A DNA stretch of 64,000 bases from Arsenophonus apicola. Its GTDB lineage: Bacteria > Pseudomonadota > Gammaproteobacteria > Enterobacterales > Enterobacteriaceae. The notes below the pieces were generated by a model. That model was given only the letters and a program-made list of their open reading frames with translations, did no database searches and was not told where the DNA came from. The stretch is taken from contig NZ_CP084222.1 in the NCBI RefSeq assembly GCF_020268605.1, positions 2,914,001-2,978,000 on the forward strand, written 5' to 3'. Position 1 is the stretch's first letter, and each line of letters starts with the position of its first letter. A program made the position numbers and the translations under genes. Of the stretch, positions 43,424-52,085 are shown piece by piece.

Positions 43424-44400
43424 ATGAAAGCGCTACTACTAGAACAAGAAAATCAACTATTAAAAGCTAGTATAAAATCGATCGACGACACACTTTTGCC
43501 TTCTGAAGACGTTACTGTAGATATTTATTGGTCTACACTAAATTACAAAGATGCTTTAGCTATTACCGGTAAAGGAAAAATTATCCGCCAATTCCCGATG
43601 GTACCAGGTATCGATTTTGCCGGTATTGTTAAGTCTTCAACAGATCCAAAATTTCAAGCCGGCCAACAAGTTTCACTGACTGGTTGGGGAGTTGGTGAAA
43701 ACTATTGGGGTGGATTAGCAGAACAAGCCCGAGTACCAGCCGCATGGTTAACAGCTATTCCTGAAAAAATAACGATGCGACAAGCCATGATAATCGGTAC
43801 TGCAGGTTTTACGGCTATGCTCTGTATCATGGCTTTGGAAGAAAATGGAGTAACCATTGATAAAGGCAACATTGTTGTAACAGGCGCCAGTGGTGGTGTA
43901 GGTAGTACCGCAATACAACTTCTTGCTAAACTTGGCTATTCCGTCACCGCAGTAACTGGTCGAGAAAGTAATATCGAATATTTAAAAGCGCTTGGTGCTA
44001 AACAAGTGCTGCTACGTAAAGAGTTTACTACTATACCTCATCCTTTAAAAAACAGCGCTGGGCAGGCGCTATTGATACCGTTGGCTGCAATATTTTAGCT
44101 ACCGTTATTTCACAAATGTGCTATTCAGGGACGGTAGCAGCCTGTGGTCTGGCCGCTGATACTATGTTATCAACAACAGTAATGCCTTTTATTTTACGTA
44201 ATATAAGGCTACAAGGGATCGACTCTGTAATGGTTCCAGCGATAAAACGTCCACAGATATGGCAACGGTTAGCCAATTTATTACCTGATAGTTTTTATCA
44301 ATTAACAACAACAGAGATCCCATTAGAAAAAGTGATTGATTATGCCAATAAATTAATAAATAACCAAATTACTGGCCGGACACTGGTAAAAATACGTTAA
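43424..44400 (+). pseudogene. acuI: Acrylyl-CoA reductase AcuI (YhdH), frameshifted
   Basis: AcuI reduces toxic acrylyl-CoA to propionyl-CoA with NADPH. The first 224 codons (43424-44098) cover the catalytic part and the cofactor motif TGASGGVGSTAIQLL, then run out of frame after KEFTTIPHPLK. From 44053 the next frame continues the family sequence (QRWAGAIDTVG, then CYSGTVAACGLAAD to ITGRTLVKIR at 44400). The break is at an A6 tract (44047-44052), where one extra A would restore a 325-residue protein like the 324-residue E. coli one. Either a fresh null mutation, a sequencing error, or a site rescued by slippage on the A tract. No stop codon or other lesion interrupts the two halves. Confidence 0.9.
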
Positions 44401-44586
44401 ATGTTTAATATTCGAGGCAACTTTGTGCTGTTTAGACTAAAATTTTGCTGCTAATTGCTATGAAATGTTTATAATATCGCTCTTTGTCGTCAAAATAAAC
44501 GTTTCCATTATGAGAAAAAGATGACAAACTATTAACATCACGTTATGTTGTCAAATTGACAATTATCAGTTGGAGAGACCCGCAAA

Positions 44587-45084
44587 ATGGCAAAAGATTT
44601 CCACATTTTGCTGCTAAATGGCCCAAATTTAAATATGCTGGGGACGAGAGAGCCAAGATTCTATGGTGCTGTTACACTTCAGGATATTGTTAACCAAACG
44701 AGCCAAAAAGCAAAACAATTAGGAGTTAAATTAAGTCATTTTCAATCTAATGCGGAACATGAGCTTATTGATAAAATCCATCAAGCTCAAGGGAAAGTCG
44801 ACTTTATATTAATTAACCCAGCAGCATTAACGCATACTAGTGTAGCATTACGAGATGCAATATTAAGCGTTGCCATTCCTTTTTATGAGATCCACCTTAC
44901 TAATATTTATGCACGTGAACCATTTAGGCATCACTCTTATCTCTCCGATATTGCAAACGGCGTCATTTGTGGCTTTCGAGCTGATGGTTATATTTTTGCA
45001 TTAGAAGCCGCGGTTAAATTCTTATTGAGTATTGAAGAATTAGAAACCATTGATGAACCCAAACCTAATAAATGTAAAGAATAA
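44587..45084 (+). CDS. aroQ: Type II 3-dehydroquinate dehydratase AroQ
   Basis: AroQ converts 3-dehydroquinate to 3-dehydroshikimate in the shikimate pathway. The 165-residue protein has the type II signatures LLNGPNLNMLGTREPRFYG (catalytic Tyr near 26), LINPAALTHTSVALRDA and YEIHLTNIYAREPFRHHSY (catalytic His). E. coli K-12 uses the unrelated AroD, but AroQ upstream of accBC is common in other gammaproteobacteria. It is 17 bp before accB, so expression with accBC is likely. Confidence 0.97.
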   Translation: MAKDFHILLLNGPNLNMLGTREPRFYGAVTLQDIVNQTSQKAKQLGVKLSHFQSNAEHELIDKIHQAQGKVDFILINPAALTHTSVALRDAILSVAIPFYEIHLTNIYAREPFRHHSYLSDIANGVICGFRADGYIFALEAAVKFLLSIEELETIDEPKPNKCKE

Positions 45085-45101
45085 AAATACGGAATTAACT
45101 T

Positions 45102-45572
45102 ATGGATATTCGTAAAATTAAAAAATTAATTGAGCTTGTTGAAGAATCTGGCATTTCTGAACTAGAAATTTCGGAAGGTGAAGAATCAGTGCGTATCAGC
45201 CGTACAATCGTGCAGAATTTACCAACTTTACAACAGTATATGGCAGCGCCCACCTCGCATCAACCAGCTTTAGCAAACGCCATAGCACCTTCTCAAATTT
45301 TACCTGAAACAACCAATGAGCAAAAAGCAGAAATCAGTGGTTATACTGTTCGTTCACCAATGGTAGGTACCTTCTACCGAGCGCCTAGTCCGGAAGCAAA
45401 ACCATTTGTTGAAGTTGGCCAAACGGTTAAGGTAGGAGATCCTCTATGTATTGTCGAAGCGATGAAAATGATGAATCAGATCGAAGCTGACAAAGCAGGT
45501 GTAGTTAAAGCAATTCTCCTAGAAAATGGAGAAGCGGTTGAATTTGACGAGCCATTGGTTATCATCGAATAA
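45102..45572 (+). CDS. accB: Biotin carboxyl carrier protein AccB
   Basis: AccB carries biotin for acetyl-CoA carboxylase, the first step of fatty acid synthesis. The 156-residue protein starts MDIRKIKKLIELVEESGISE, has the variable Pro/Ala-rich linker and the biotinyl domain with EAMKMMNQIEADKAG, where the Lys near residue 122 is biotinylated, and the thumb loop SPMVGTFYRAPSPEAKPF. It is 10 bp upstream of accC; in E. coli AccB also represses its own operon. Confidence 0.98.
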   Translation: MDIRKIKKLIELVEESGISELEISEGEESVRISRTIVQNLPTLQQYMAAPTSHQPALANAIAPSQILPETTNEQKAEISGYTVRSPMVGTFYRAPSPEAKPFVEVGQTVKVGDPLCIVEAMKMMNQIEADKAGVVKAILLENGEAVEFDEPLVIIE

Positions 45573-45582
45573 CGAGGCATCT

Positions 45583-46929
45583 ATGCTGAAAAAAATTGTT
45601 ATCGCCAATCGTGGCGAAATAGCTTTACGCATTTTACGTGCCTGTAAAGAACTAAAAATAAAAACTGTCGCCGTGCATTCTACCGCCGATCGCGATTTAA
45701 AACATGTATTACTTGCTGATGAAACCGTCTGTATTGGGCCTGCCGCTTCAGCTGAAAGTTATCTTAATATCCCAGCGATAATCTCTGCAGCAGAAATTAC
45801 TGCTGCAGAAGCCATTCATCCTGGTTATGGTTTTCTATCTGAAAATGCCGACTTTGCCGAAAAAGTGGAACGCTCTGGATTTATATTTATTGGTCCTAAA
45901 CCAGAAACCATTCGACTCATGGGGGATAAAGTTTCTGCCATTGAAGCCATGAAAAAGGCGGGTGTTCCTTGCGTTCCAGGCTCAGATGGACCTTTAGGAA
46001 ATGACATCAAAACCAATAAAACGATTGCTAATCGAATTGGCTACCCGGTTATAATTAAAGCCTCTGGTGGTGGTGGTGGCCGGGGTATGCGTGTTGTTCG
46101 TAATGAAAGTGATCTAGAACAAGCCATTACCCTGACGCGCGCTGAAGCGAAAGCGGCTTTTAATAATAGTATGGTTTATATGGAGAAGTTTCTGGAAAAT
46201 CCACGCCATATTGAAATTCAAGTACTTGCTGATGGTCAAGGCAATGCGATTTATTTAGCCGAACGTGATTGCTCAATGCAGCGTCGTCATCAAAAAGTCG
46301 TTGAAGAAGCGCCGGCGCCAGGTATAAAAATTGATATGCGTAAGAGCATTGGTGAACGCTGCGCAAAAGCTTGTCTTGATATTGATTATCGTGGTGCCGG
46401 TACCTTCGAATTTCTTTATGAAAATGGCGAGTTTTACTTTATTGAAATGAATACGCGTATTCAAGTTGAGCATCCTGTGACAGAAATGATCACTGGGGTT
46501 GATCTGATTAAAGAACAGTTAAGAATTGCTTCCGGCTTACCTCTATCTATTAAACAAAAAGATGTTAGAATTCATGGGCATGCAATAGAATGTCGTATTA
46601 ATGCCGAAGATGCCAATACCTTCTTGCCAAGTCCAGGTAAAATTACTCGCCTGCATATTCCTGGTGGTTTTGGTATACGCTGGGAATCACACATTTATGC
46701 CGGTTACACAGTTCCACCTTACTATGACTCTATGATTGGTAAGCTGATTACTTATGGGGAAACTCGCGAAATTGCTATTCTTCGGATGAAAAATGCCTTA
46801 TCTGAATTAATCATTGATGGCATTAAAACTAACATAGAATTACAACAAAAAATTATGGATGACAGCAATTTTTTCAAAGGTGGTACCAATATCCATTACC
46901 TGGAAAAAAAACTCGGATCACAGGAATAA
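45583..46929 (+). CDS. accC: Biotin carboxylase AccC
   Basis: AccC is the ATP-grasp subunit that carboxylates biotin on AccB. ATG 45583 with an AACGAGG site gives 448 residues (E. coli 449) beginning MLKKIVIANRGEIALRIL; a frame starting inside accB is rejected. The ATP-binding glycine loop KASGGGGGRGMRVV, the metal and substrate motif FIEMNTRIQVEHPVTEMITG and HGHAIECRINAED are present. A strong terminator follows at 46954-46983. Confidence 0.98.
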   Translation: MLKKIVIANRGEIALRILRACKELKIKTVAVHSTADRDLKHVLLADETVCIGPAASAESYLNIPAIISAAEITAAEAIHPGYGFLSENADFAEKVERSGFIFIGPKPETIRLMGDKVSAIEAMKKAGVPCVPGSDGPLGNDIKTNKTIANRIGYPVIIKASGGGGGRGMRVVRNESDLEQAITLTRAEAKAAFNNSMVYMEKFLENPRHIEIQVLADGQGNAIYLAERDCSMQRRHQKVVEEAPAPGIKIDMRKSIGERCAKACLDIDYRGAGTFEFLYENGEFYFIEMNTRIQVEHPVTEMITGVDLIKEQLRIASGLPLSIKQKDVRIHGHAIECRINAEDANTFLPSPGKITRLHIPGGFGIRWESHIYAGYTVPPYYDSMIGKLITYGETREIAILRMKNALSELIIDGIKTNIELQQKIMDDSNFFKGGTNIHYLEKKLGSQE

Positions 46930-46953
46930 ACTTTTCTATTTACCTTTCATTGC

Positions 46954-46983
46954 AATAGGGTACTGAATGTACCCTTATTTTTG
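46954..46983 (+). terminator. Terminator after accBC
   Basis: AGGGTAC (46957-46963) and GTACCCT (46969-46975) form a perfect 7-base stem with a 5-base loop, followed by TATTTTTG, 25-54 bp after the accC stop. Confidence 0.88.
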
Positions 46984-47055
46984 ATAACTTTTCTGCATAT
47001 AATCTTTAACCAATATATAAATCCTCAGATTAAATTTTTACTACCAGGAGAACCA

Positions 47056-47298
47056 ATGGACAAACGTTTTTTGCAATCCAACAAAGAAGCTCGTTGGTCA
47101 GTTTTTCTTACCGTGGCTTATTTATGTAGTTGGATTATAACTGCCTACCTCCCCGGTGAAAAAGTAGGTATAACAGGGATGCCATTATGGTTTGAACTTT
47201 CATGTTTATATTTACCGCTGATTTTTATTTTACTTTGTATCTTAATGGTTAAATTTATTTTTAAACAAATGTCATTGGAAGATAAAGATGCAAATTGA
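47056..47298 (+). CDS. yhdT: Small inner-membrane protein YhdT
   Basis: YhdT is an 80-residue DUF997 membrane protein found upstream of panF. Two helices are visible (residues about 17-33 and 46-70), with ARWSVFLTVAYLCSW and GMPLWFELSCLYLP as in the family. ATG 47056 has a CAGGAG site 5 bases upstream; the longer frame is rejected. It overlaps the panF start by 11 bp. The pair resembles small-plus-large subunit sodium symporters, so YhdT may assist PanF; that is inference. Confidence 0.92.
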   Translation: MDKRFLQSNKEARWSVFLTVAYLCSWIITAYLPGEKVGITGMPLWFELSCLYLPLIFILLCILMVKFIFKQMSLEDKDAN

Positions 47299-48730
47299 AA
47301 TCCTCTTACCACTTATCGGTTATTTATTATTGGTTTTTTTACTATCTATTTATGCCTATCAGCGACGCCAAAAAGGCGAATTTTTGCATGAATACTTTCT
47401 AGGTAATCGCTCTATGGGTGGGGTAGTTTTAGCGATGACTATCACCGCAACCTATATCAGTGCGAGTTCTTTCATAGGTGGTCCTGGAGCAGCCTATAAA
47501 TATGGCCTTGGCTGGGTGCTACTTGCCTTAATTCAGGTGCCTACTATTTGGCTTTCGCTTGGCGTTTTAGGTAAAAAATTCGCCATCTTAGCACGTCGCT
47601 ATCATGCGGTAACACTTAATGACATGCTGTATGCTCGTTTTCAAAGCCGTTTACTGGTATGGCTCGCTAGCGTTAGTCTGCTGGTCGCTTTCTTTGGTGC
47701 GATGACGGTTCAATTTATCGGTGGAGCTCGTCTGCTCGAAACGGCGGCAAATATCCCCTATGAAATAGGGTTATTAATATTTGGCATCTCTATTGCACTT
47801 TACACTGCCTTTGGTGGCTTTAGAGCCAGTGTCCTTAATGACACCTTACAAGGCTTTGTTATGTTATTAGGAACAATTATTCTGCTGGTAGCTACTATTC
47901 ACAAGGCAGGAGGCCTAGCCACAGCAACAGAGGCGCTAAAAACAATTGATCCCAAACTGATTACGCCACAAGGTGCTGATAATATCTTTAGCATGCCATT
48001 TATGTTTTCCTTTTGGGTTTTAGTTTGTTTTGGGGTTATTGGCTTACCACATACTGCTGTCCGCTGCATTTCCTATAAAAATAGCCAAGCGATGCACCGA
48101 GGGATCATTATCGGCACCATTGTAATGGTTATTTTAATGTTAGGAATGCATTTAGCGGGAGCATTGGGGCGAGCCATTTTACCGAATTTAACTATTCCAG
48201 ATCAGGTCATCCCGACATTAATGATCACAGTCTTACCTCCATTCGCCGCAGGAATTTTCTTAGCAGCTCCGATGGCTGCCATTATGTCAACAATTAACTC
48301 ACAATTGCTTCAATCTTCAGCAACTATCATAAAAGATTTATATTTAAATATTGCACCAAATGAGATAAAAAAAGAGAAAAAATTAACCTGGATCTCAAGT
48401 GCTTCTACCCTCATTCTTGGGGCTTTATTACTATTAGCCGCCTGGCACCCACCACAAATGATTATTTGGTTAAACTTACTGGCTTTTGGTGGATTACAAG
48501 CTGTTTTTCTTTGGCCATTAATACTTGGACTTTATTGGGAAAGAGCAAACCGTTTTGGTGCATTAAGCTCAATGATCATAGGCGCCCTTTCTTACACATT
48601 ATTTACGGCCTTTGATGTTAAAATTTTAAATTTTCATCACATCGTACCATCACTATTATTGAGTTTGATTGCTTTTTTAATTGGTAATTATGTTGGTGAG
48701 AAAAAATTATTATCTACAGCGATAAAATGA
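47288..48730 (+). CDS. panF: Sodium/pantothenate symporter PanF
   Basis: PanF imports pantothenate, the precursor of coenzyme A, with sodium. The 480-residue protein (E. coli 483) is a sodium:solute symporter with about 13 membrane helices and the family signatures FFLGNRSMGG-like EYFLGNRSMGGVVLAMTITAT, ASSFIGGPGAAYKYGLGW and YTAFGGFRASVLNDTLQG (with some residues split by variation). It begins within yhdT and lies 31 bp before prmA. Confidence 0.96.
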   Translation: MQIEILLPLIGYLLLVFLLSIYAYQRRQKGEFLHEYFLGNRSMGGVVLAMTITATYISASSFIGGPGAAYKYGLGWVLLALIQVPTIWLSLGVLGKKFAILARRYHAVTLNDMLYARFQSRLLVWLASVSLLVAFFGAMTVQFIGGARLLETAANIPYEIGLLIFGISIALYTAFGGFRASVLNDTLQGFVMLLGTIILLVATIHKAGGLATATEALKTIDPKLITPQGADNIFSMPFMFSFWVLVCFGVIGLPHTAVRCISYKNSQAMHRGIIIGTIVMVILMLGMHLAGALGRAILPNLTIPDQVIPTLMITVLPPFAAGIFLAAPMAAIMSTINSQLLQSSATIIKDLYLNIAPNEIKKEKKLTWISSASTLILGALLLLAAWHPPQMIIWLNLLAFGGLQAVFLWPLILGLYWERANRFGALSSMIIGALSYTLFTAFDVKILNFHHIVPSLLLSLIAFLIGNYVGEKKLLSTAIK

Positions 48731-48761
48731 ACTAATAACCCACGATTTCAAGAGAATATTT

Positions 48762-49649
48762 ATGCCTTGGATACAAATACGTCTGAATTCAACAGCCGAG
48801 CATGCAGAAGCCTTAAGTGATATATTAACGGAAGCCGGAGCGGTTTCTGTCACCTTTCAGGATAGTTATGACAACCCTGTTTTTGAACCCCTACCAGGTG
48901 AAACTCGTCTTTGGGGAGATACTGATGTTATTGGTTTATTTGATGCCAAAAGCGATATGGAGCAGGTTATTAGTCAACTTGAAAGTCACTCCTTATTGGG
49001 TAAAAATTTTGTGCATAAAATTGAACAAATAGAAGATAAAGATTGGGAGCGTGAATGGATGGATAATTTCCATCCCATGCGTTTTGGAGATAAATTATGG
49101 ATTTGTCCTAGCTGGAGTGATACACCAGATACCAATGCAGTCAATGTCATTTTGGATCCTGGCTTGGCGTTTGGTACCGGCACACACCCTACCACATCAC
49201 TCTGTTTAGAGTGGTTAGATAGCTTAAATTTGACAGACAAAACGGTTATCGATTTTGGTTGTGGCTCAGGCATACTGGCTATAGCCGCACTTAAATTAGG
49301 TGCAAAAAAAGCCATTGGTATTGATATCGATCCACAAGCTATTCTTGCTAGCCATAATAACGCCGAACAAAATAATGTCGCCGATAAATTAGTTCTTTAT
49401 TTGGCAAAAGATCAACCGAAAGATCTAAAGGCGGATATAGTTATTGCCAATATCTTAGCGGGTCCCTTACGCCAATTAGCGGATGTAATCGGAAGGTTAA
49501 CCAATCCAAACGGTCTACTTGGACTATCTGGAATATTAGCCAGCCAGGCTGAAGGCGTTATAACCGCTTACCAACAACAGTTTAATATTGAGCCAATAAT
49601 AGAAAAAGAAGGCTGGTGTAGAATGACGGGAATAAAAAAAACGGATTAA
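48762..49649 (+). CDS. prmA: Ribosomal protein L11 methyltransferase PrmA
   Basis: PrmA trimethylates several residues of ribosomal protein L11. The 295-residue protein has the N-terminal L11-recognition domain (about 1-80) and the SAM-binding domain with LDPGLAFGTGTHPTTSLCLE, VIDFGCGSGILAIAALKLG and IVIANILAGPLR. Length is close to E. coli (293). An inverted repeat follows the stop; panF lies 31 bp upstream. Confidence 0.98.
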   Translation: MPWIQIRLNSTAEHAEALSDILTEAGAVSVTFQDSYDNPVFEPLPGETRLWGDTDVIGLFDAKSDMEQVISQLESHSLLGKNFVHKIEQIEDKDWEREWMDNFHPMRFGDKLWICPSWSDTPDTNAVNVILDPGLAFGTGTHPTTSLCLEWLDSLNLTDKTVIDFGCGSGILAIAALKLGAKKAIGIDIDPQAILASHNNAEQNNVADKLVLYLAKDQPKDLKADIVIANILAGPLRQLADVIGRLTNPNGLLGLSGILASQAEGVITAYQQQFNIEPIIEKEGWCRMTGIKKTD

Positions 49650-50000
49650 CCCTTAAGCAGGATTAGCGTAATTTATACGCTAATTCCGGTAATAAAAACT
49701 TTTCGAATAGTCTATTTTAGTAAAAAATCAGGCAATGATAACGACCATAAATCTAATAATGTTTATTGTTTAAGTAATATATTATCTTTTAATACCCATA
49801 ATAAAATAATTATTTAAGGTTGATTTTTATACAATCAACAGAGATAATCTAACCTAACAAGGAATTTACGATAAAGAATAACAAAATTTGAAAACAAATC
49901 AGAAATTTTCATTATCTTGATTTTTATGAATATTATTTGTCATCAGAAAAAATCAAGTTAAAATTTTTCAAAGAAATATCAATTTGCTCAAAGTTTGTCC
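49650..50000. other. Intergenic region prmA-dusB with inverted repeat
   Basis: This AT-rich stretch contains an inverted repeat ATTAGCGTA / TACGCTAAT at 49662-49684, a perfect 9-base stem 13 bp after the prmA stop. It has no T-run close behind but is likely the prmA transcript end. The rest leads into the dusB-fis promoter; no gene is seen. Confidence 0.6.
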
Positions 50001-50037
50001 TTTCATATCTCGTAAAAAATGCGTAATATACGCGCCC
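50001..50037 (+). promoter_or_regulatory. dusB-fis promoter
   Basis: TTTCAT (50001-50006) as -35 and TAATAT (50024-50029) as -10, 17 bases apart, are followed by the GC-rich discriminator CGCGCCC. I recall the same -10 and discriminator from the E. coli fis promoter, which is growth-rate controlled, under stringent control and unusual in starting with CTP. The start would be at about 50036. Confidence 0.75.
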
Positions 50038-50070
50038 TTGCAGTCACAGGATGGTCTTCTTTTATCGTCT

Positions 50071-51096
50071 ATGTATATTGGTCAATATCAGATAAAAAAC
50101 TGCCTCGTTGCAGCACCAATGGCGGGTATCACCGATAGGCCTTTTCGGTCACTGTGTTACTCAATGGGTGCTGGTATGACAGTTTCGGAGATGCTGTCTT
50201 CCAATCCTCAGGTTTGGAAATCGGACAAATCCAGATTGAGAATGATCCATAGTGATGAATTAGGTATTCGTTCTGTGCAAATTGCAGGTAGTGATCCCGA
50301 TGAAATGGCAGCAGCTGCACGAATTAATGTTGCTAATGGTGCTCATATCATCGATATCAATATGGGTTGCCCTGCCAAGAAAGTGAACCGTAAGTTAGCA
50401 GGTTCAGCATTATTGCGCTATCCGGAGCTGATTGAGAAAATTCTATTAGCTGTTGTGAATGCGGTTGATGTTCCTGTTACATTAAAGGTTCGCACTGGTT
50501 GGTCACCTGAAGAACGGAACTGTATAAAAATAGCCCAACTGGCCGAACGTTGTGGTATTCAAGCTGTAACTATTCATGGCAGAACTCGTTCCTGTTTATT
50601 TAATGGTGCAGCTGAATATGACAGTATTCGAGCAGCTAAGCAAAATGTTACTATTCCTATTATCGCTAATGGTGATATTACTGACCCGCTTAAAGCCAGA
50701 GCAGTGCTTGACTACACTGGGGCTGATGCCTTAATGATTGGTAGAGCTGCTCAGGGAAGACCCTGGATCTTTCGGGAAATCCAGCATTACCTGGAAACAG
50801 GTGAGTTACTGCCACCTATGCCTATTGCTGAGGTGCAGTGCTTAATGCAAGCGCATGTTAAGGAGCTGCACGACTTTTACGGTCCAGGCAAAGGAATCCG
50901 CATCGCACGCAAGCATGTCTCTTGGTATTTAAGAGAACATGCACCTGATGACCAGTTTCGGCGCACATTCAACACCATAGAGGATGCCAGTGAACAACTG
51001 GAGGTGTTGGAGGCATATTTCGAAAAATTTTGCGTAAATCAAAGAAAAGAGCTGACAGAACTATGTTCGAACAACGCGGAAATTCTGACGTACTAA
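50071..51096 (+). CDS. dusB: tRNA-dihydrouridine synthase DusB with read-through tail into fis
   Basis: DusB reduces U17 of tRNAs to dihydrouridine using FMN and NADPH. ATG 50071 gives 341 residues beginning M-Y-I-G-Q-Y-Q-I. Motifs AAPMAGITDRPFRSLCY, INMGCPAKKVNRKLAGSAL (catalytic Cys) and TIHGRTRSCLFNG are intact. E. coli DusB has 321 residues and ends YFENFA. Here the equivalent reads YFEKFCVNQ and continues about 20 residues, because one additional T in 51028-51031 shifts the frame past the ancestral TAA. The new stop lies inside fis, giving a 34-bp overlap. The enzyme core is unaffected. Confidence 0.96.
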   Translation: MYIGQYQIKNCLVAAPMAGITDRPFRSLCYSMGAGMTVSEMLSSNPQVWKSDKSRLRMIHSDELGIRSVQIAGSDPDEMAAAARINVANGAHIIDINMGCPAKKVNRKLAGSALLRYPELIEKILLAVVNAVDVPVTLKVRTGWSPEERNCIKIAQLAERCGIQAVTIHGRTRSCLFNGAAEYDSIRAAKQNVTIPIIANGDITDPLKARAVLDYTGADALMIGRAAQGRPWIFREIQHYLETGELLPPMPIAEVQCLMQAHVKELHDFYGPGKGIRIARKHVSWYLREHAPDDQFRRTFNTIEDASEQLEVLEAYFEKFCVNQRKELTELCSNNAEILTY

Positions 51097-51359
51097 CCGT
51101 TGCTACTGTAAATTCACAAGATCAAATAACTCAAAAGCCATTACGTGATTCAGTTAAACAAGCACTGAAAAACTACTTTGCCCAACTTAATAACCAGGAT
51201 GTCAATGACTTATATGAATTAGTATTGGCTGAAGTGGAAAAACCATTATTAGATATGGTAATGCAATATACCCGTGGAAATCAGACCCGTGCTGCATTAA
51301 TGTTAAGTATCAACCGTGGAACGCTACGTAAGAAATTGAAAAAATATGGTATGAATTAA
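51063..51359 (+). CDS. fis: Nucleoid-associated factor Fis
   Basis: Fis is a small dimeric DNA-bending protein abundant in early growth. It activates rRNA promoters and assists site-specific inversion. The 98-residue product differs from E. coli Fis at only a few positions (MFEQRGNSDVLTVATVNSQD, DSVKQALKNYFAQLNNQDV) and has the identical helix-turn-helix end NRGTLRKKLKKYGMN. It is expressed from the dusB promoter and in this genome starts inside the altered dusB 3' end. Confidence 0.99.
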   Translation: MFEQRGNSDVLTVATVNSQDQITQKPLRDSVKQALKNYFAQLNNQDVNDLYELVLAEVEKPLLDMVMQYTRGNQTRAALMLSINRGTLRKKLKKYGMN

Positions 51360-51385
51360 CTATAGGTTATTAGCATACTGATTAA

Positions 51386-51420
51386 AAAAGCACTTTTATA
51401 TTTTATTTAAGTGCTTTTTT
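51386..51420 (+). terminator. Terminator after dusB-fis
   Basis: AAGCACTT (51388-51395) and AAGTGCTT (51409-51416) form an 8-base stem followed by TTTT, 27-60 bp after the fis stop. Confidence 0.88.
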
Positions 51421-51888
51421 GTTATTGTTTATACCCTACTTACTGAACATGGATATAAATAAAAGACAAAATGAAAACATGATGGAACAGTAGATAATGG
51501 CGTATCTAAACGAAAACTGGCAAAATCCAATTACTCTATGTTGAAATCAACGCTATAAACCGTTACATCCAATTGATTGCACTAGCGGGCAATCTGATCT
51601 CAATGCTTAGTTTCAAGTTCTACAGAATCTAGCATAAATTTGCTGATACTAAGAATATGCCATCGTTCTTTAGCAAACACACTGAAAAAATATCCCTTAA
51701 CTAACATCAATTAAATTTTTTTAAAATCTTACTCAATAGCAATCAACAAAACCTAAAGTTTTATAAATAGGGTTAATGCTAATATTTATTAACGTGATAA
51801 CTAGAAATAAAAATACGCCATAAATTATTACAGATCATTGAATAATATAATTTAGGTTGCACTTAAATCATCAGAAATGTTATAAATT
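51421..51888. other. AT-rich left edge of the accessory island
   Basis: No intact gene. From about 51530 a plus-strand frame reads LYVEINAINRYIQLIALAG with a stop near 51629 and then further uninterrupted codons, which may be a relic of a lost gene, but I recognise no family. This marks the point where the conserved fis neighbourhood ends. Confidence 0.45.
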
Positions 51889-52010
51889 GTACGCCCTATG
51901 TATAGGCGTAGGGGTGATGTACAGTTTGTCAACTCCCGGGCAGCAACCATGACTGCATTCCGCACAGAGGCTGGCTAACAAGTGGATGATGCTCATAAGG
52001 GTCTCCATGA
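51889..52010 (+). ncRNA. Candidate structured RNA upstream of the reverse transcriptase
   Basis: This 120-bp block stands out from its surroundings: 63 of the 120 bases from 51891 to 52010 are G or C by hand count, while the sequence on both sides is strongly AT-rich. It can fold: ACGCC (51891-51895) pairs GGCGT (51905-51909), and GCAG (51940-51943) pairs CTGC (51953-51956). Defence reverse transcriptases such as DRT2 use a non-coding RNA encoded directly upstream as template, so position and composition fit. It also contains a 26-codon open frame (ATG 51898 to TAA 51978). It could instead be a prophage remnant. Confidence 0.35.
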
Positions 52011-52085
52011 TATTAATTACATTATACAGTGTTTCTAACATTTGCGGTGAAATGCACTATTTGACTCTTTTGTAGTTCTTTGTGT

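Noticed and set aside
51421..51890. Gene relic from the frame reading LYVEINAINRYIQ
   Set aside because: Interrupted by stops and not matching any family I recognise; kept only as a note on the gene-free stretch.
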